Numbered from the stretch's first letter, positions 35,285-44,261 are shown. The stretch: 64,000 nt of DNA from Streptomyces sp. NRRL F-4489 (GCF_001509485.1 NZ_LLZI01000112.1:124001-188000), one strand, 5' to 3'. Made by a program: numbers and translations. The notes: a model not told the origin generated them from the sequence alone.

Positions 35285-36943
35285 ATGCCCCGTCGCACCA
35301 CCACCCCCCGCATCGGCCGCTGCATGGCACAGGTCGCCATGGTCATGAACCTCGACAAGTGCATCGGCTGCCACACCTGCTCGGTCACCTGCAAGCAGAC
35401 CTGGACCAACCGCCAGGGCACCGAGTACGCGTGGTTCAACAACGTCGAGACCCGCCCCGGCCAGGGCTACCCGCGCGGCCACGAGGACCAGGAGAAGTGG
35501 CAGGGCGGCTGGCGGCTGGACGGCCGCGGCCGGCTCGTCCCGCGTACCGGCGGCCGCGCCCGCCGCCTGGCCCGCCTCTTCGCCAACCCCGAACTCCCCG
35601 CCCTGGACGACTACTACCAGCCCTGGACCTACGACTACGAGACGCTGATCTCCGCGCCACTCGGCGACGACCTGCCCACCGCCCGCCCCCGCTCCCTGAC
35701 CGACGGCCGGCCCACCGCGGTGACCTGGGGCCCCAACTGGGACGACGACCTCGGCGGCGGACCGGACCACCTCGCCGGCGACCCCGTGCTGCGCCGGATG
35801 AACGAGCAGGTGAAGCTGGAGTACGAGCAGGCGTTCATGTTCTACCTGCCGCGGATCTGCGAGCACTGCCTGAACCCCACCTGCGTCGCGGTCTGCCCCT
35901 CCGGCGCCCTCTACAAGCGCATCGAGGACGGCATCGTCCTGGTCGACCAGGACCGCTGCCGCGGCTGGCGGATGTGCGTCAGCGGCTGCCCGTACAAGAA
36001 GGTGTACTTCAACCACACCACCGGCAAGGCCGAGAAGTGCACCCTGTGCTACCCGCGCATCGAGGCGGGCGAGCCGACGGTCTGCTCGGAGACCTGCGTC
36101 GGCCGGCTGCGCTACCTCGGCGTGATGCTCTACGACGCCGACCGGGCCGGCGAGGCCGCGGCCGTCCCCGACGAGCGGGACCTCTACGAGGCGCAGCTCA
36201 ACTGCTTCCTCGACCCGCACGACCCCGAGGTGGTGCGCGCCGCCGAGGAGTCGGGCATTCCGCACGACTGGATCACCGCCGCCCGCCGCTCCCCCGTCCG
36301 CGACCTGATCACCCGCTACCGCGTCGCGCTGCCGCTGCACCCGGAGTACCGCACCCTGCCCATGGTCTGGTACGTGCCGCCGCTCTCCCCCGTCGTGGAG
36401 GCGCTGACCCGCGGCGGCCACGACGGCGAGGACCCCGCCAACCTCTTCGGCGCCATCGACACCCTCCGCATCCCGCTGGAATACCTGGCCGGGCTGTTCA
36501 CCGCCGGGGACACCGGGCCGGTCGAGGCCGCGCTGTGCCGGCTCGCCGCGATGCGCGCGCACATGCGCCGGATCAACCTCGGCGAGGAGCGCGATCCGGC
36601 CATCGCCCGCGGGGTCGGGATGGACCAGGAGTCCATCGAGGCGATGTACCGGCTGCTGGCGCTGGCCAAGTACGAGGAGCGGTACGTCATCCCCACCGGC
36701 TACGCGGCCGGCGCGGACCGGGACGGCAACCCCACCGGCGGCGCCGGGCACGCCGGGTGCAGCCTGGAGGGCGCCGGCGGGCCGGGGATGTACTCCGCGG
36801 ACACCTTCCACGCCCCGCCCGTCCCGGCGCCCGCCGGCACCGCGAGCCGGCTCGGCGGCCGCCTCAACCTGCTGAACTGGAACGGCCGCGGACGCCCCAG
36901 CGGCCTCTTCCCGCCGCGCGGCGGAACGGAGCACGACCGATGA
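35285..36943 (+). CDS. narH: Respiratory nitrate reductase beta subunit
   Basis: A 552-residue iron-sulphur protein with four cysteine clusters: CIGCHTCSVTC, CEHCLNPTCVAVC, CRGWRMCVSGC (Trp in place of a Cys, as expected for the [3Fe-4S] cluster), and CTLCYPRIEAGEPTVCSETC. These pass electrons from the NarI hemes to NarG. The start lies one base after the narG stop. The C-terminus is extended with a Pro/Gly-rich tail. Confidence 0.95.
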   Translation: MPRRTTTPRIGRCMAQVAMVMNLDKCIGCHTCSVTCKQTWTNRQGTEYAWFNNVETRPGQGYPRGHEDQEKWQGGWRLDGRGRLVPRTGGRARRLARLFANPELPALDDYYQPWTYDYETLISAPLGDDLPTARPRSLTDGRPTAVTWGPNWDDDLGGGPDHLAGDPVLRRMNEQVKLEYEQAFMFYLPRICEHCLNPTCVAVCPSGALYKRIEDGIVLVDQDRCRGWRMCVSGCPYKKVYFNHTTGKAEKCTLCYPRIEAGEPTVCSETCVGRLRYLGVMLYDADRAGEAAAVPDERDLYEAQLNCFLDPHDPEVVRAAEESGIPHDWITAARRSPVRDLITRYRVALPLHPEYRTLPMVWYVPPLSPVVEALTRGGHDGEDPANLFGAIDTLRIPLEYLAGLFTAGDTGPVEAALCRLAAMRAHMRRINLGEERDPAIARGVGMDQESIEAMYRLLALAKYEERYVIPTGYAAGADRDGNPTGGAGHAGCSLEGAGGPGMYSADTFHAPPVPAPAGTASRLGGRLNLLNWNGRGRPSGLFPPRGGTEHDR

Positions 36944-37533
36944 TCCACCACCGGGCGATCCACCAGGCGGCCGCCCTCCTCCTGTCCTACCCCGGCCCCG
37001 ACTGGCCGGAGCGGATCGCCAAGGTGACCGCCGCACTGGCCGGACTCGGCGGCCCGGAGGCGGCGTTGCTCCTCGACTTCGGCCGAGCCACCGCACAGGT
37101 GCCGCCGCTGGACCTCGCGGCCCGCTATGTCACCACCTTCGACCGCAGCCGGCGCCGCACCCTCCACCTCACCCACTACACCGACGGCGACACCCGCCGC
37201 CGCGGCGCGTCGCTGGCCGGCCTCAAGGCCCACTACCGGGCGCACGGCTGGGAGCCGGACGCCGGGGAACTGCCCGATTTCCTCCCCGCCATGCTGGAGT
37301 TCGCCGCCCGCTGCCCGCGGGGCGGCACGCCCCTGCTGCACCGCTACCGCGGCGCGATCGACCTGCTCACCCAGGCGCTCGACGACCACCGCAGCCCGTA
37401 CACCGAGGTGCTGCGGGCCGTCCGGCTCACCCTGCCCGCCGCCGGCCCGCTGCCGCGGCCCGCGCCGGACACCACCGCCCCCGTTCCGTTCCCGCTCCGG
37501 ACCACCCCGGGCGACGAAGGAGTCCGCCGGTGA
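36940..37533 (+). CDS. narJ: Nitrate reductase assembly chaperone
   Basis: A 197-residue chaperone that is needed for Mo-cofactor insertion into NarG and is not part of the mature enzyme. Characteristic stretches are AALLLSYPGPDWPERI, LAARYVTTFDRSRRRTLHLTHYTDGDTRRRGASL and DFLPAMLEFAA. The ATG overlaps the narH stop (ATGA), with ACGGAG upstream. Confidence 0.92.
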   Translation: MIHHRAIHQAAALLLSYPGPDWPERIAKVTAALAGLGGPEAALLLDFGRATAQVPPLDLAARYVTTFDRSRRRTLHLTHYTDGDTRRRGASLAGLKAHYRAHGWEPDAGELPDFLPAMLEFAARCPRGGTPLLHRYRGAIDLLTQALDDHRSPYTEVLRAVRLTLPAAGPLPRPAPDTTAPVPFPLRTTPGDEGVRR

Positions 37534-38222
37534 TGACCCACCTGCACATCGCACTCTGGGGCGTACTGCCCTATCTCTCCCTGACCGTGCTCATCGCCGG
37601 GACGGCCTGGCGCTACCGCTACGACCGCTTCGGCTTCACCACCCGCTCCAGCCAGCTGTACGAGTCCCGGCTGCTGCGCGTCGGCGGACCGCTCTTCCAC
37701 TACGCGCTGTTCCTCGTCATCGGCGGCCACGTCATGGGCCTGCTGGTCCCCGAGTGGATCACCGAACGGCTGCGGGTCAGCGAGACCGCGTACCACACCG
37801 TCGCGCTCGCCATGGGCGGTACGGCCGGGCTGGCGGCGGCCGGCGGGCTGGGCGTGCTGCTGTGGCGGCGGGTGCGGGTGCCCGCGGTCCGCCGGGCGAC
37901 CAGCCGCAGCGACCGGCTGGTCCTCCCCCTGCTGACCGCGGTCCTGCTGGCCGGCCTGACCGCCACCGCCTCGTCGGTCACCAATCCCTACGACTACCGG
38001 CTCGGCGTCTCGGTGTGGTTCCGCAGCCTGTTCGAACTGGATCCCGACGTCCCGGCGATGGCCCACGCCCCGCTCGAATACCAGGTCCACGCGCTGCTCG
38101 CCATGGTCCTGTTCGCCCTGTGGCCGTTCAGCCGCCTCGTCCACGCCTTCGCGGCGCCGGTCGGCTACCTCTTCCGCCCCTATATCGTCTACCGCTCCCG
38201 GGCCCGCGGCGCCGGGATGTGA
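37530..38222 (+). CDS. narI: Respiratory nitrate reductase gamma subunit (cytochrome b)
   Basis: A 230-residue protein with five hydrophobic helices. His residues in GPLFHYALFLVIGGHVMGLL and in the last helices (HAPLEYQVHALLAMVLFALWPFSRLVHAF) are the expected heme b ligands. It takes electrons from quinol at the membrane. GTG start overlaps the narJ stop (GTGA). It ends the narGHJI operon. No narK transporter or narXL/nar-type sensor is next to it. Confidence 0.93.
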   Translation: MMTHLHIALWGVLPYLSLTVLIAGTAWRYRYDRFGFTTRSSQLYESRLLRVGGPLFHYALFLVIGGHVMGLLVPEWITERLRVSETAYHTVALAMGGTAGLAAAGGLGVLLWRRVRVPAVRRATSRSDRLVLPLLTAVLLAGLTATASSVTNPYDYRLGVSVWFRSLFELDPDVPAMAHAPLEYQVHALLAMVLFALWPFSRLVHAFAAPVGYLFRPYIVYRSRARGAGM

Positions 38223-38232
38223 CGCCGGGCGC

Positions 38233-39072
38233 TCAGGCGCGGAAGGTCTCGGCGAGCCGGGCCGCGAACGCGGCGGCGTGGGTCGTGCTGCCGGTGTGCC
38301 CGCCGGGGAAGTGCACCAGCTCCGTGCCGAACCGCTCGGCGAGGAACGCGGCCGGGAGATAGGCGACTTCACCGCGCGAGTCCTCGCCGCCGGCGAGCAC
38401 CAGCCGGTCCGCCAGCGCCGCCAGCCGCTCGGTGTCCGGCACGTAGGCCATGAAGCGCGGCACCACGCGTCCGAGGAAGTACGGCAGGTTGGCCATCGTC
38501 TGCTCGGCGCGCGCCGCGGCCTGCGGCGGAAGCTTCAGCTCCGGCTGCGGCAGCGCGGTCGCGCCGGGCTTCTTCAGCCCCGCGGCGAACTCGGCCATCG
38601 CCGGCATCAACCCCCGCGTACGGAAGGTCTCCTGCACCCGCGCGACCATCGCCCGGTGCGTCGCGGCGTCCGGCAGCACCTCCACCACCGGCGGTTCGTG
38701 CACCACGGCGCGCAGGACGCGATCGGGGTGGGTGGTGAGCAGGTGGAGGGCGGTGATCGCGCCCGAGCTGAGGCCGAACACCCGGGCCGGCTCGCCGGGC
38801 GACAGCTCCGCCAGCAGCCGGTACGCGTCGTCGGCGTGCTCGGCCACGCTCTGCTCGGCGTCCGGGTCGTCGAGCGCGCTGCGGGAGATCCCGCGCGGGT
38901 CGTAGGTCGCCACGGTGTACGCGGCGGCGAGGTCGCCGGCGATGCCCTCGAAGGCCGCGGCGCCGCCCGCGCCGCCGGGTATCAGCAGCAACAGCGGTCC
39001 CTGGCCGCGTACTTCGTAGTGCAGGGTCGCGCCGGGCACCGTCAGACGGCCGGTGGTCACCGTCGTGGTCAT
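38233..39072 (-). CDS. Alpha/beta hydrolase
   Basis: A 279-residue alpha/beta hydrolase. LLLLIPGGAGG is the oxyanion region, FGLSSGAITALHLL carries the nucleophile Ser, RLVLAGGEDS the acid and FPGGHTGSTTH the His. The substrate is unknown. It overlaps the TetR gene upstream by four bases and is in one operon with it, so it is likely the target of that regulator. Confidence 0.85.
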   Translation of the reverse strand: MTTTVTTGRLTVPGATLHYEVRGQGPLLLLIPGGAGGAAAFEGIAGDLAAAYTVATYDPRGISRSALDDPDAEQSVAEHADDAYRLLAELSPGEPARVFGLSSGAITALHLLTTHPDRVLRAVVHEPPVVEVLPDAATHRAMVARVQETFRTRGLMPAMAEFAAGLKKPGATALPQPELKLPPQAAARAEQTMANLPYFLGRVVPRFMAYVPDTERLAALADRLVLAGGEDSRGEVAYLPAAFLAERFGTELVHFPGGHTGSTTHAAAFAARLAETFRA

Positions 39073-39665
39073 GAGGGGTCTCCTTCTCGGGATGCGGGCC
39101 AGTTCTCCAGGAGGGTGTGCAGGGCGTCGAGCGCGCGCACCCAGGACTCCTCGGGCGGCCGCTCGTGCGCGAATCCGCCCGCGGCCTCCAGGGCGACGAA
39201 CCCGTGGAACGTGCTGCGCAGCAGCCGCACCGCGTCGGTCAGCTCGGGCTCGGCCAGTCCGTAGCCGCGCAGCAGGCCGTAGGTCAGCTCCACCGCGCGC
39301 CGCGGTCCGGGCGCCGCGGCGGCCAGTCCGGGGTCGATGCGGATCCGGATCTGGGTGGCGGTGTAGCGGCCCGGGTGCGCGTGGGCGTACTCCCGCCAGG
39401 TGTTGGCGTACGCGACCAGCGCGTCCCTGCCCGCCCGGCCGGCCATCGCCTCGGCGATGCGGAGGGTCTTCTCGTCCGCGGCCAGCAGCGCGATCCGCCC
39501 GCGCAGGTCCTCAAGCCCGCGGACGTGCGAGTAGAGGCTCGCGTCCTTCACCCCCAGCCGCCGCGCGACCTGAGACATCGTCACCTGGTCGAGCCCGGCC
39601 TCGTCCGCCAGCTCGGCCGCCGCAACCGTCACCCGCTCCGCCGTCAAACCGGCCCGCGCAGCCAT
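39069..39665 (-). CDS. TetR-family regulator of the adjacent hydrolase
   Basis: A 198-residue regulator. HTH: ERVTVAAAELADEAGLDQVTMSQVARRLGVKDASLYSHVRGLEDL. The C-terminal domain (EYAHAHPGRYTATQI) resembles the WHG-type TetR C-terminal domain. It is transcribed with the alpha/beta hydrolase. A strong duplicated palindrome lies upstream of the start, so autoregulation is likely. Confidence 0.85.
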   Translation of the reverse strand: MAARAGLTAERVTVAAAELADEAGLDQVTMSQVARRLGVKDASLYSHVRGLEDLRGRIALLAADEKTLRIAEAMAGRAGRDALVAYANTWREYAHAHPGRYTATQIRIRIDPGLAAAAPGPRRAVELTYGLLRGYGLAEPELTDAVRLLRSTFHGFVALEAAGGFAHERPPEESWVRALDALHTLLENWPASREGDPS

Positions 39666-39693
39666 GCACCCTCCTGGGAGATCCGGACGTTCT

Positions 39694-39734
39694 TACCTAG
39701 GGCCCCTAGTTTTAACCTAGGGCCCCTAGGTAAG
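39694..39734. promoter_or_regulatory. 41-bp double-palindrome operator
   Basis: Two identical 15-mers ACCTAGGGCCCCTAG (39696-39710 and 39716-39730) are spaced exactly 20 bp. Each contains the palindrome CTAGGG-c-CCCTAG. The outer bases also mirror each other (TTACC...GGTAA), so the whole element is symmetric. It lies 29 bases upstream of the TetR start and would bind two dimers on the same face of the helix. It overlaps the expected promoter. Confidence 0.7.
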
Positions 39735-39914
39735 CAAGCGCGGGGGTGGCCTGATAAGGCACGTACCCCCGTCGCCCATTTATCGACTCCCCACAACACA
39801 CACCGCATCGGATCGGTTGACGCCAGCCCTGACCCGCGAGGTGATCGCTGACATCATCCAGGAAGGATCAAGAAGCCCTTTGTGGTGACCCCACAGGTAT
39901 GCGAAGGAGACGGG

Positions 39915-41129
39915 ATGGCGGAGAACGGTGCGGTGCTGGTGACCGGGGCCGGGGCGATGACCCCGCTCGGCGATGACGCGGCGGCCACGTGGTCGGCGCT
40001 GCTGGCCGGCAAGTCGGGTGTGCGCGCCCTGGCGGAGGAGTGGGCCGGCGGGCTGCCGGTGCATGTCGCGGCCCCGCTGGCCGGGGATCCGGCCGCCGGC
40101 CTGCCGCGTGCCGAGGCGCGCAAGCTGGACCGGGTGGAGCAGATCGCTCTGGCCGCCTCCCGGGAGGCGTGGCAGGACGCCGGTGCGCCCGAGGTGGACC
40201 CGGTACGGTTCGCCGTCGTCATAGGCACCGGCATCGGCGGGATACTCACCACGCTCGGCCAGGACGACGTGTTCGAGGCGTCGGGGGCCCGGCGGCTCTC
40301 GCCGTTCGCGGTCCCGATGCTGATGGCCAACGGCCCGGCGGCATGGGTGAGTATGGACCTGGGGGCGAAGGGCGGCGCGCGGACGCCGGTGAGCGCCTGC
40401 GCCTCGGGCGCCGAGGCCCTGGCGATGACCCTGGACCTGCTGCGCGCCGGGCGGGTGGACGTGGTGGTGGCCGGCGGGGTGGAGGCGAGTCTGCACCCGT
40501 TCACCCTGGCCGCGTTCGCCCAGATGAAGGCGCTCTCACCGCGGTCGGAGGATCCCGAGGCGGTGTCCCGGCCCTTCGACGTTGCCCGCAGCGGCTTCGT
40601 GATGGGTGAGGGCGGCTGCGTCCTGGTGCTGGAGCGCGCCGAGTTCGCGCGGGCCCGGGGCGCCCGTGCGTACGGCGCCCTGGCCGGCGCGGGGATCAGC
40701 TCCAGCGCCGACCACATCACCGCCTCCGACGTGGACGGCCAGGTGCGCGCCATCGACGCGGCGCTGCGGGACGCCGGGCTGGGCCCGCGCGATATCGGCC
40801 ACGTCCACGCCCACGCCACGTCCACCCCGTCGGGCGACCTGGCCGAGGCGCGGGCCATCGCGCGTGCCGTGGGCGACCACGCCGCCGTCACCGCGACCAA
40901 GTCGATGACCGGCCATCTGCTCGGCGCGTCGGGCGCGGTCGGCGCGCTGGCCGCACTGCTGGCCCTCAAGGACGGTGTGGTGCCGGCCGTGCGCAACCTG
41001 GACGAGCTGGACCCGGCGATCGACCTGGACGTGGTCCGCGGCGCGAACCGCAACGGCCGGTGGGGCGCCGCACTGGCCAACTCGTTCGGCTTCGGCGGGC
41101 ACAACGTCAGCCTGGTGTTCACGGAGTGA
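39915..41129 (+). CDS. Beta-ketoacyl-ACP synthase II-like enzyme
   Basis: A 404-residue thiolase-fold condensing enzyme. The catalytic triad is complete: Cys in TPVSACASGAEALAM, His in HVHAHATSTPSGDL, and His in ATKSMTGHLLGASGAVG. Start at 39915 has AAGGAG upstream. It resembles FabF/KAS II. No acyl carrier protein or other fatty-acid gene is adjacent, so it may be an accessory ketosynthase rather than the housekeeping FabF. Confidence 0.88.
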   Translation: MAENGAVLVTGAGAMTPLGDDAAATWSALLAGKSGVRALAEEWAGGLPVHVAAPLAGDPAAGLPRAEARKLDRVEQIALAASREAWQDAGAPEVDPVRFAVVIGTGIGGILTTLGQDDVFEASGARRLSPFAVPMLMANGPAAWVSMDLGAKGGARTPVSACASGAEALAMTLDLLRAGRVDVVVAGGVEASLHPFTLAAFAQMKALSPRSEDPEAVSRPFDVARSGFVMGEGGCVLVLERAEFARARGARAYGALAGAGISSSADHITASDVDGQVRAIDAALRDAGLGPRDIGHVHAHATSTPSGDLAEARAIARAVGDHAAVTATKSMTGHLLGASGAVGALAALLALKDGVVPAVRNLDELDPAIDLDVVRGANRNGRWGAALANSFGFGGHNVSLVFTE

Positions 41130-41141
41130 GGCGGTGGGGGC

Positions 41142-41176
41142 ACGGGTGCGCGGGCCGGACCGTCGCGCGCACCCGT
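41142..41176. terminator. Hairpin between the ketosynthase and B3/B4-domain genes
   Basis: ACGGGTGCGCG (41142-41152) and CGCGCACCCGT (41166-41176) form a perfect 11-bp stem between convergent genes. Confidence 0.65.
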
Positions 41177-41215
41177 TCCCTCCAACCCCCCGGCAGATAG
41201 CGGCAGTTGGGCGAC

Positions 41216-41923
41216 TCAGGCAGTGACCTGCGGCTCGCCGGGGCTGAGGTAGTGCACCGCGATCCCTTCCGCGTGCGGTGCGAGCAGGCCCTCCAGTTCG
41301 TGCGCCGCGGCCTTGAGGAGGTCGGCGTCGCGGGTGGCGTCGACGGTCTCCAGGAGGAACGCCACCTTGGTGGAGTTCTCGGTGACGCGGGTGCGGTGGG
41401 CGTCGCGGTGGTTCCAGTGGCGGGTCAGGACGCCGGTGGTGTCGGCGTAGATGATCTCGCCGGGCTTGGGGTGCTCGACGGTGCCGGGCTCACCGAGCGG
41501 GGTGAACTCCTCGCCGCCCTCCGCGTAACGGATCTCGACGTCGCCGGTGACGTGGTCGAGGTCGAAGGCGCCGGCCGGCAGGGCGTGGCGGACCGAGACG
41601 GCGTTGTAGGAGTCGACGGCCGGGTTGATGCGCGGCAGTGTGCCCTTCTTGGCCATGCGGCGGCCGAGGGCGTCGACGCTGGGGCGGACGCGGCGGGGGT
41701 TGGTGCCGAAGGAGCGGTAGGCGGTGTGCCAGGCGGCGATGCGCGGGTCGTTCTCGTCGGCGGGCTGCCAACTGCCTTCGGCGAGCCGCCGTTCCAGCTC
41801 GTCCAGGGCGGCGGCGGTGGCGGGCCAGGGCTCGCGGCCGCGCAGGCCGGTGGCGGTGACCAGGGCGATGAGCGCGCCGGGGAAGGCGTCGGCGACGGCG
41901 GGGGTGATGCGGAAGGTGGTCAT
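41216..41923 (-). CDS. B3/B4 tRNA-binding-domain protein
   Basis: A 235-residue stand-alone B3/B4 domain protein. Typical features are HTAYRSFGTNPRRVRPSVDALGRRMAKKGTLPRINPAVDSYNAVSVRHALPAGAFDLDHV, homologous to the editing domain of phenylalanyl-tRNA synthetase beta. Such free-standing proteins may clear or edit mischarged tRNA, but their role is not established. The start at MTTFRITPAV is preceded by CGGAG at nine bases. The next gene upstream on this strand is a membrane exporter. Confidence 0.8.
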   Translation of the reverse strand: MTTFRITPAVADAFPGALIALVTATGLRGREPWPATAAALDELERRLAEGSWQPADENDPRIAAWHTAYRSFGTNPRRVRPSVDALGRRMAKKGTLPRINPAVDSYNAVSVRHALPAGAFDLDHVTGDVEIRYAEGGEEFTPLGEPGTVEHPKPGEIIYADTTGVLTRHWNHRDAHRTRVTENSTKVAFLLETVDATRDADLLKAAAHELEGLLAPHAEGIAVHYLSPGEPQVTA

Positions 41924-41991
41924 GGACGGGCTCCGGTTGCGGTGTCGGTGCGGGGGGGGCTTTCTGGGTGGGCGTACGGTCGGTCCCGGTC

Positions 41992-42828
41992 TCAGCTGAG
42001 GGCGAGGAGGCTGACGGCGACGGCGGCGCTGCCCAGGCCGAGGAGTTGACCGCGGTGGATGCGCTCGGCGAGGACGCAGCGGGCGAGCAGTACGGTACCG
42101 GCCGGGTAGAGGGCGGTGATCACGGCGACGACGGCGAGGTCGCCGCTGCGGGCGGCCAGCAGGAAGAGCAGGTTCGCCATCGAGTCCAGGACGCCGGCGG
42201 TGGCCGACAGCGCGTAGGCGGGCTTCTCGGTGCCGAGGCGGCGGTACAGCAGCCCGGCCGCGGCCAGGGTGACGGCGGAGGAGACCGCCCGGCCGGTGAT
42301 CAGCGGGGCCACGCCGCTGTCGGCGGGCGCCTGGTGCAGGAAGACGAGCTGGAGCGCGATGGCCGCGCCCGCGCCCAGGGCCAGCAGCAGCGCGGTACGG
42401 GACGGGCGCGCGGCCCCGGTGCCGTGTCCGGCGCTGACCAGCACCACCGCGACCAGCGCCAGCGGCAGCCCGACCAGTCCGGCCAGGCCCAGGTGCTCGC
42501 CCTGCACCAGCCCCACCCCGACCGGCAGCATGGCGGACACCAGCGCGGTGATCGGCGAGAGCACGTTCATCGGGCCCATCGCCAGAGTGCGGTAGAGCAG
42601 GGCGAACGCGGCGGCCGAGGCGACACCGGAGGCGGCACCCCAGGTGAGCGCGGACTGGCTGAACGAGGCGCCGAGGAACGGCCACAGCAGGAGTTCGACC
42701 GCGAGCGACGCCGGGGCGGCGATCAGCACGGTGCGCAGGACATGGGCCTTGCGGGCGCCGAGGCCGCCGAGGAAGTCGGCGCACCCGTAGGCGAGGGAGC
42801 TGCCCAGGGCCAGCAGCAGAGCGATCAC
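41992..42828 (-). CDS. EamA/DMT-family transporter
   Basis: A 278-residue protein with ten hydrophobic helices in two EamA repeats (ALLLALGSSLAYGCADFLGGLGARKAHV and ALLLALGAGAAIALQLVFLHQAPADSG). Members export amino acids, metabolites or drugs. The GTG start was chosen because AAGGGA lies six bases upstream. It is divergent from an XRE/cupin regulator, which probably controls it. Confidence 0.85.
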   Translation of the reverse strand: MIALLLALGSSLAYGCADFLGGLGARKAHVLRTVLIAAPASLAVELLLWPFLGASFSQSALTWGAASGVASAAAFALLYRTLAMGPMNVLSPITALVSAMLPVGVGLVQGEHLGLAGLVGLPLALVAVVLVSAGHGTGAARPSRTALLLALGAGAAIALQLVFLHQAPADSGVAPLITGRAVSSAVTLAAAGLLYRRLGTEKPAYALSATAGVLDSMANLLFLLAARSGDLAVVAVITALYPAGTVLLARCVLAERIHRGQLLGLGSAAVAVSLLALS

Positions 42829-42852
42829 GGTACATCCCTTACTATCGAATGG

Positions 42853-42957
42853 AACGACCGAACGGTACATCGCACCGACCGGGCCGTGTCAACCAAACGA
42901 CCGTGGGGCACTCTCAAACGACCGTGGGTGACCGTGGGCGCCTGTCACACGACCGTG
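42853..42957. promoter_or_regulatory. AACGACCG repeat cluster between the transporter and XRE genes
   Basis: AAACGACCGTGGG occurs at 42895-42907 and 42916-42928, 21 bp apart, and shorter copies of ACGACCG lie at 42854 and 42949. The 21-bp period matches two helical turns. The cluster fills the gap between the divergent exporter and XRE-cupin genes and is a likely binding array for that regulator. Confidence 0.5.
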
Positions 42958-43049
42958 CCTGCCTGGCAAGATCCACCCGCGAGACGGGATTCACGCGCGA
43001 GACGGGGTCCACGCGACGAGGCGGGCTCCCCGCACGAGAAGGGAATCGG

Positions 43050-43637
43050 ATGACCGAGACCGAGGCGGCGCTGCGGACGCTCGCCCACAACGTCCGGGCG
43101 GCCCGGACCCGCGCGGGCCTGTCGCTGGACGAGCTCGGCCGGCGCGCCCAGGTCAGCAAGGGCGCCCTGGTCGCGCTGGAGAAAGCCCAGGGCAACCCGA
43201 ACTTCGCCACCCTGGTCCGGCTCGCCGACACCCTCGGTGTCTCGGTCTCCGCCCTGACGGAGGGCAAGGCCGAGGCGCGCGTCCGGGTCGTGTCCGCCGA
43301 CGCCCAGCAGCCCTTGTGGACGGGCGCGCGGGGCAGCGCGGCCCGGCTCATGCTGACGACCCCGGGGCCGGCCCCGGTCGAGGTCTGGCGCTGGGAGCTG
43401 CGGCCGGGCGAGGAGTACCCCAGCCACCCCCACCAGGCCGGGGTCGTGGAGACCGTCAGCGTCACCTCCGGCCGGATGACGCTGGTCGTGGACGGCACCG
43501 AGCACGCCGTCGAGGCCGGGCAGACCGCGGCCTTCGACGGCGACGCCCCGCACACCTACCGGGGCGCGGGCACGGAAACGTGCCACCTGATCATGACCGT
43601 CCACCTCCCGCCCGGCGGCGGTGGCCCGGCGGCCTGA
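43050..43637 (+). CDS. XRE-family regulator with cupin domain
   Basis: A 195-residue protein. Residues 1-70 form the XRE HTH (LRTLAHNVRAARTRAGLSLDELGRRAQVSKGALVALEKAQGNPNFATLVRLADTLGVSVSALTEG). Residues 95-190 are a cupin (ELRPGEEYPSHPHQAGVVETVSVTSGRMTLVVDGTEHAVEAGQTAAFDGDAPHTYRG). The start has GAGAAGGGA upstream. Such proteins bind small molecules or metals in the cupin and control a neighbouring transporter or enzyme. Confidence 0.85.
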   Translation: MTETEAALRTLAHNVRAARTRAGLSLDELGRRAQVSKGALVALEKAQGNPNFATLVRLADTLGVSVSALTEGKAEARVRVVSADAQQPLWTGARGSAARLMLTTPGPAPVEVWRWELRPGEEYPSHPHQAGVVETVSVTSGRMTLVVDGTEHAVEAGQTAAFDGDAPHTYRGAGTETCHLIMTVHLPPGGGGPAA

Positions 43638-43700
43638 TACGGCCCGCCGCCGGGCGGCGGATTCAGCATGGGCCGGTGGCGGTCCAGCCGTTGGCCGTTC

Positions 43701-44261
43701 TCAGCCGTTGAGGGACGCGACGCCGGCCTGGGCGAACTGCTCGTCCAGGTCGCCGCTGGGCGCGCCCGCGACGCCGATGCCCGCGATCGGCGCGCCCTTG
43801 GCCTGGACGGGGGCGCCGCCCGCGAGGAACAGCGTGCCCGGGATGTCCTTCAGCGTGGGTGCCTGCTCCAGGCGCTTGACCAGCGCGGAGGTCGGCGCGT
43901 TCCAGGACACCGCGGTGAACGCCTTGGCCTCGGCCGCCCGGTACGACTGCGGCCCGGCGCCGTCGCCGCGCAGGGTGGCGACGGTGTTGCCGTTGCGGTC
44001 CACCACGGCCACCGACACATGCTGACCGGCCTTCTCGGCGGCGTCGAGCGCGGCCCGCGCCGCCTTGCCCGCCGCGGCGATCGACAGGTGGTCGGTGGTG
44101 ACGGTGCCGGTGGCGGGCGCCTGGCTCGCCGGGGCGGCGGAGGCGGCACGGGCGCCGGTGCCGGGGGCCGCGACCGCGAGGGCTCCGGCGGCGCTCACCC
44201 CCACCGCGGCGAGCACGGCCGCGCCGGTGAGGATCCGGGTACGCCTGAACGGCATCTGCAT
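43701..44261 (-). CDS. hbpS: Secreted HbpS/GlcG-type heme-binding protein
   Basis: A 186-residue exported protein. The N-terminus contains a twin-arginine signal (FRRTRILTGAAVLAAVGVSAAGALAVA). The mature part is of the GlcG/HbpS fold: LSIAAAGKAARAALDAAEKAGQHVSVAVVDRNGNTVATLRGDGAGPQSYRAAEAKAFTAVSW and a C-terminal IAGIGVAGAPSGDLDEQFAQAG. HbpS of Streptomyces reticuli binds heme and interacts with the sensor SenS. The divergent gene here encodes such a kinase, which supports that name. The start at 44261 has AGGAG seven bases upstream. Confidence 0.82.
   Translation of the reverse strand: MQMPFRRTRILTGAAVLAAVGVSAAGALAVAAPGTGARAASAAPASQAPATGTVTTDHLSIAAAGKAARAALDAAEKAGQHVSVAVVDRNGNTVATLRGDGAGPQSYRAAEAKAFTAVSWNAPTSALVKRLEQAPTLKDIPGTLFLAGGAPVQAKGAPIAGIGVAGAPSGDLDEQFAQAGVASLNG

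Noticed and set aside
32296..35442. A 1048-codon open frame on the minus strand opposite narG
   Set aside because: It is a GC-bias shadow: its codon usage is poor and the plus-strand NarG sequence is unmistakable.
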